64,000 nucleotides of DNA from Vibrio sinaloensis (GTDB lineage: Bacteria > Pseudomonadota > Gammaproteobacteria > Enterobacterales > Vibrionaceae). Shown here in pieces: positions 63,945 to 64,000 of the stretch. The DNA lies in assembly GCF_023195835.1 (NCBI RefSeq), contig NZ_CP096199.1:124001-188000 (forward strand). The letters run 5' to 3'. The stretch's first letter is position 1. The number at the start of each line of letters is the position of its first letter. A program made the position numbers and the translations under genes. The notes beneath the pieces were generated by a model. It saw only the letters and a list, made by a program, of their open reading frames with translations, searched no databases and had not been told where the DNA came from.

Positions 63945-64000
63945 ATGTTTCAGATCGGCGAACTGGCAAAACGCTGTCAAGTTACAGCGGATACGTTGCG
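63945..64000 (+). CDS. zntR: MerR-family regulator, ZntR-like (5-prime end only)
   Basis: Starts ATG 63945 after AGGAAG; 18 full codons are visible (MFQIGELAKRCQVTADTL). This is the helix-turn-helix start of MerR proteins. The sequence and place beside purH match ZntR, the zinc/cadmium-responsive activator of zntA in gammaproteobacteria. The metal-binding half lies beyond the window, so the assignment rests on the first 18 residues. Confidence 0.72.
   Translation, partial: MFQIGELAKRCQVTADTL

Overview
The window looks like part of the main chromosome of a Vibrio (Gammaproteobacteria). Three things point there. A lipopolysaccharide (LPS) core block containing waaA, waaF and hldD (gmhD) is followed by a large O-antigen block that ends near rjg, the flanks known for O-antigen loci in Vibrio cholerae. 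The order yjaG-corC-hupA-yjaH-purD-purH-zntR is Vibrio-like. GroEL ends in a classical GGM tail. No rRNA, tRNA, CRISPR array, transposase or prophage gene was seen. The first and last genes are cut by the window ends.

Layout. 1-11308 is LPS core assembly in three blocks: a minus operon (nucleotidyltransferase fragment, HAD phosphatase, waaA, DXD glycosyltransferase, family 9 transferase, waaF), a plus operon (family 25 transferase, waaL-type ligase, unknown protein), and a minus group (acyltransferase, a glycosyltransferase-deacetylase fusion, hldD). 11595-39849 is one long co-directional O-antigen/capsule operon, with many overlapping genes. It has five modules: (a) a Kdo-like cassette (lactonase, HpcH/HpaI aldolase, KdsB-like, methyltransferase, Gfo/Idh, GmhA-like, KdsC-like, 2-hydroxyacid dehydrogenase, acetyltransferase, sulfotransferase-like); (b) a dTDP-3-acetamido-3,6-dideoxyhexose set (rmlB, rmlA, fdtA, fdtC, fdtB) plus wzx; (c) a CDP-sugar set (rfbF, rfbG, cupin, aminotransferase) plus glycosyltransferases and wzy; (d) a UDP-L-FucNAc set (fnlABC, wbuB-like); (e) a UDP-QuiNAc and initiation set (WbpV-like, PglC-like, WbpM-like). 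39944-43020 is an ECF vitamin/metal-type transporter, followed by rjg.

44.7-64 kb is core genome: pssA, an S23-family four-helix protein, birA, murB, a GNAT protein, a SufR-like regulator, a DUF3135 protein, wzz, groESL, ugd, a 2-hydroxyacid dehydrogenase, yjaG, a CorC-family protein, hupA, yjaH, purD, purH and the start of zntR. Wzz and Ugd tie this part back to surface polysaccharide.

The most unusual structure is in the intergenic DNA. Two repeat families recur. One is an 18-copy REP-like unit (37 or 40 bp) arranged in inverted pairs. The other is a family of 7-bp-periodic tracts in which AG (usually GAG or TAG) recurs every seven bases while the other four bases drift. These tracts often start at the stop codon of a gene (KdsC-like, birA, purD, corC) and often occur as facing pairs. 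One facing pair brackets the S23 four-helix gene. Both families are combined in a four-copy 173-bp tandem array. The REP-like units are absent from the O-antigen locus. The most interesting coding region is the Kdo-like cassette, which may make an undescribed CMP-activated 3-deoxy-ulosonic acid.
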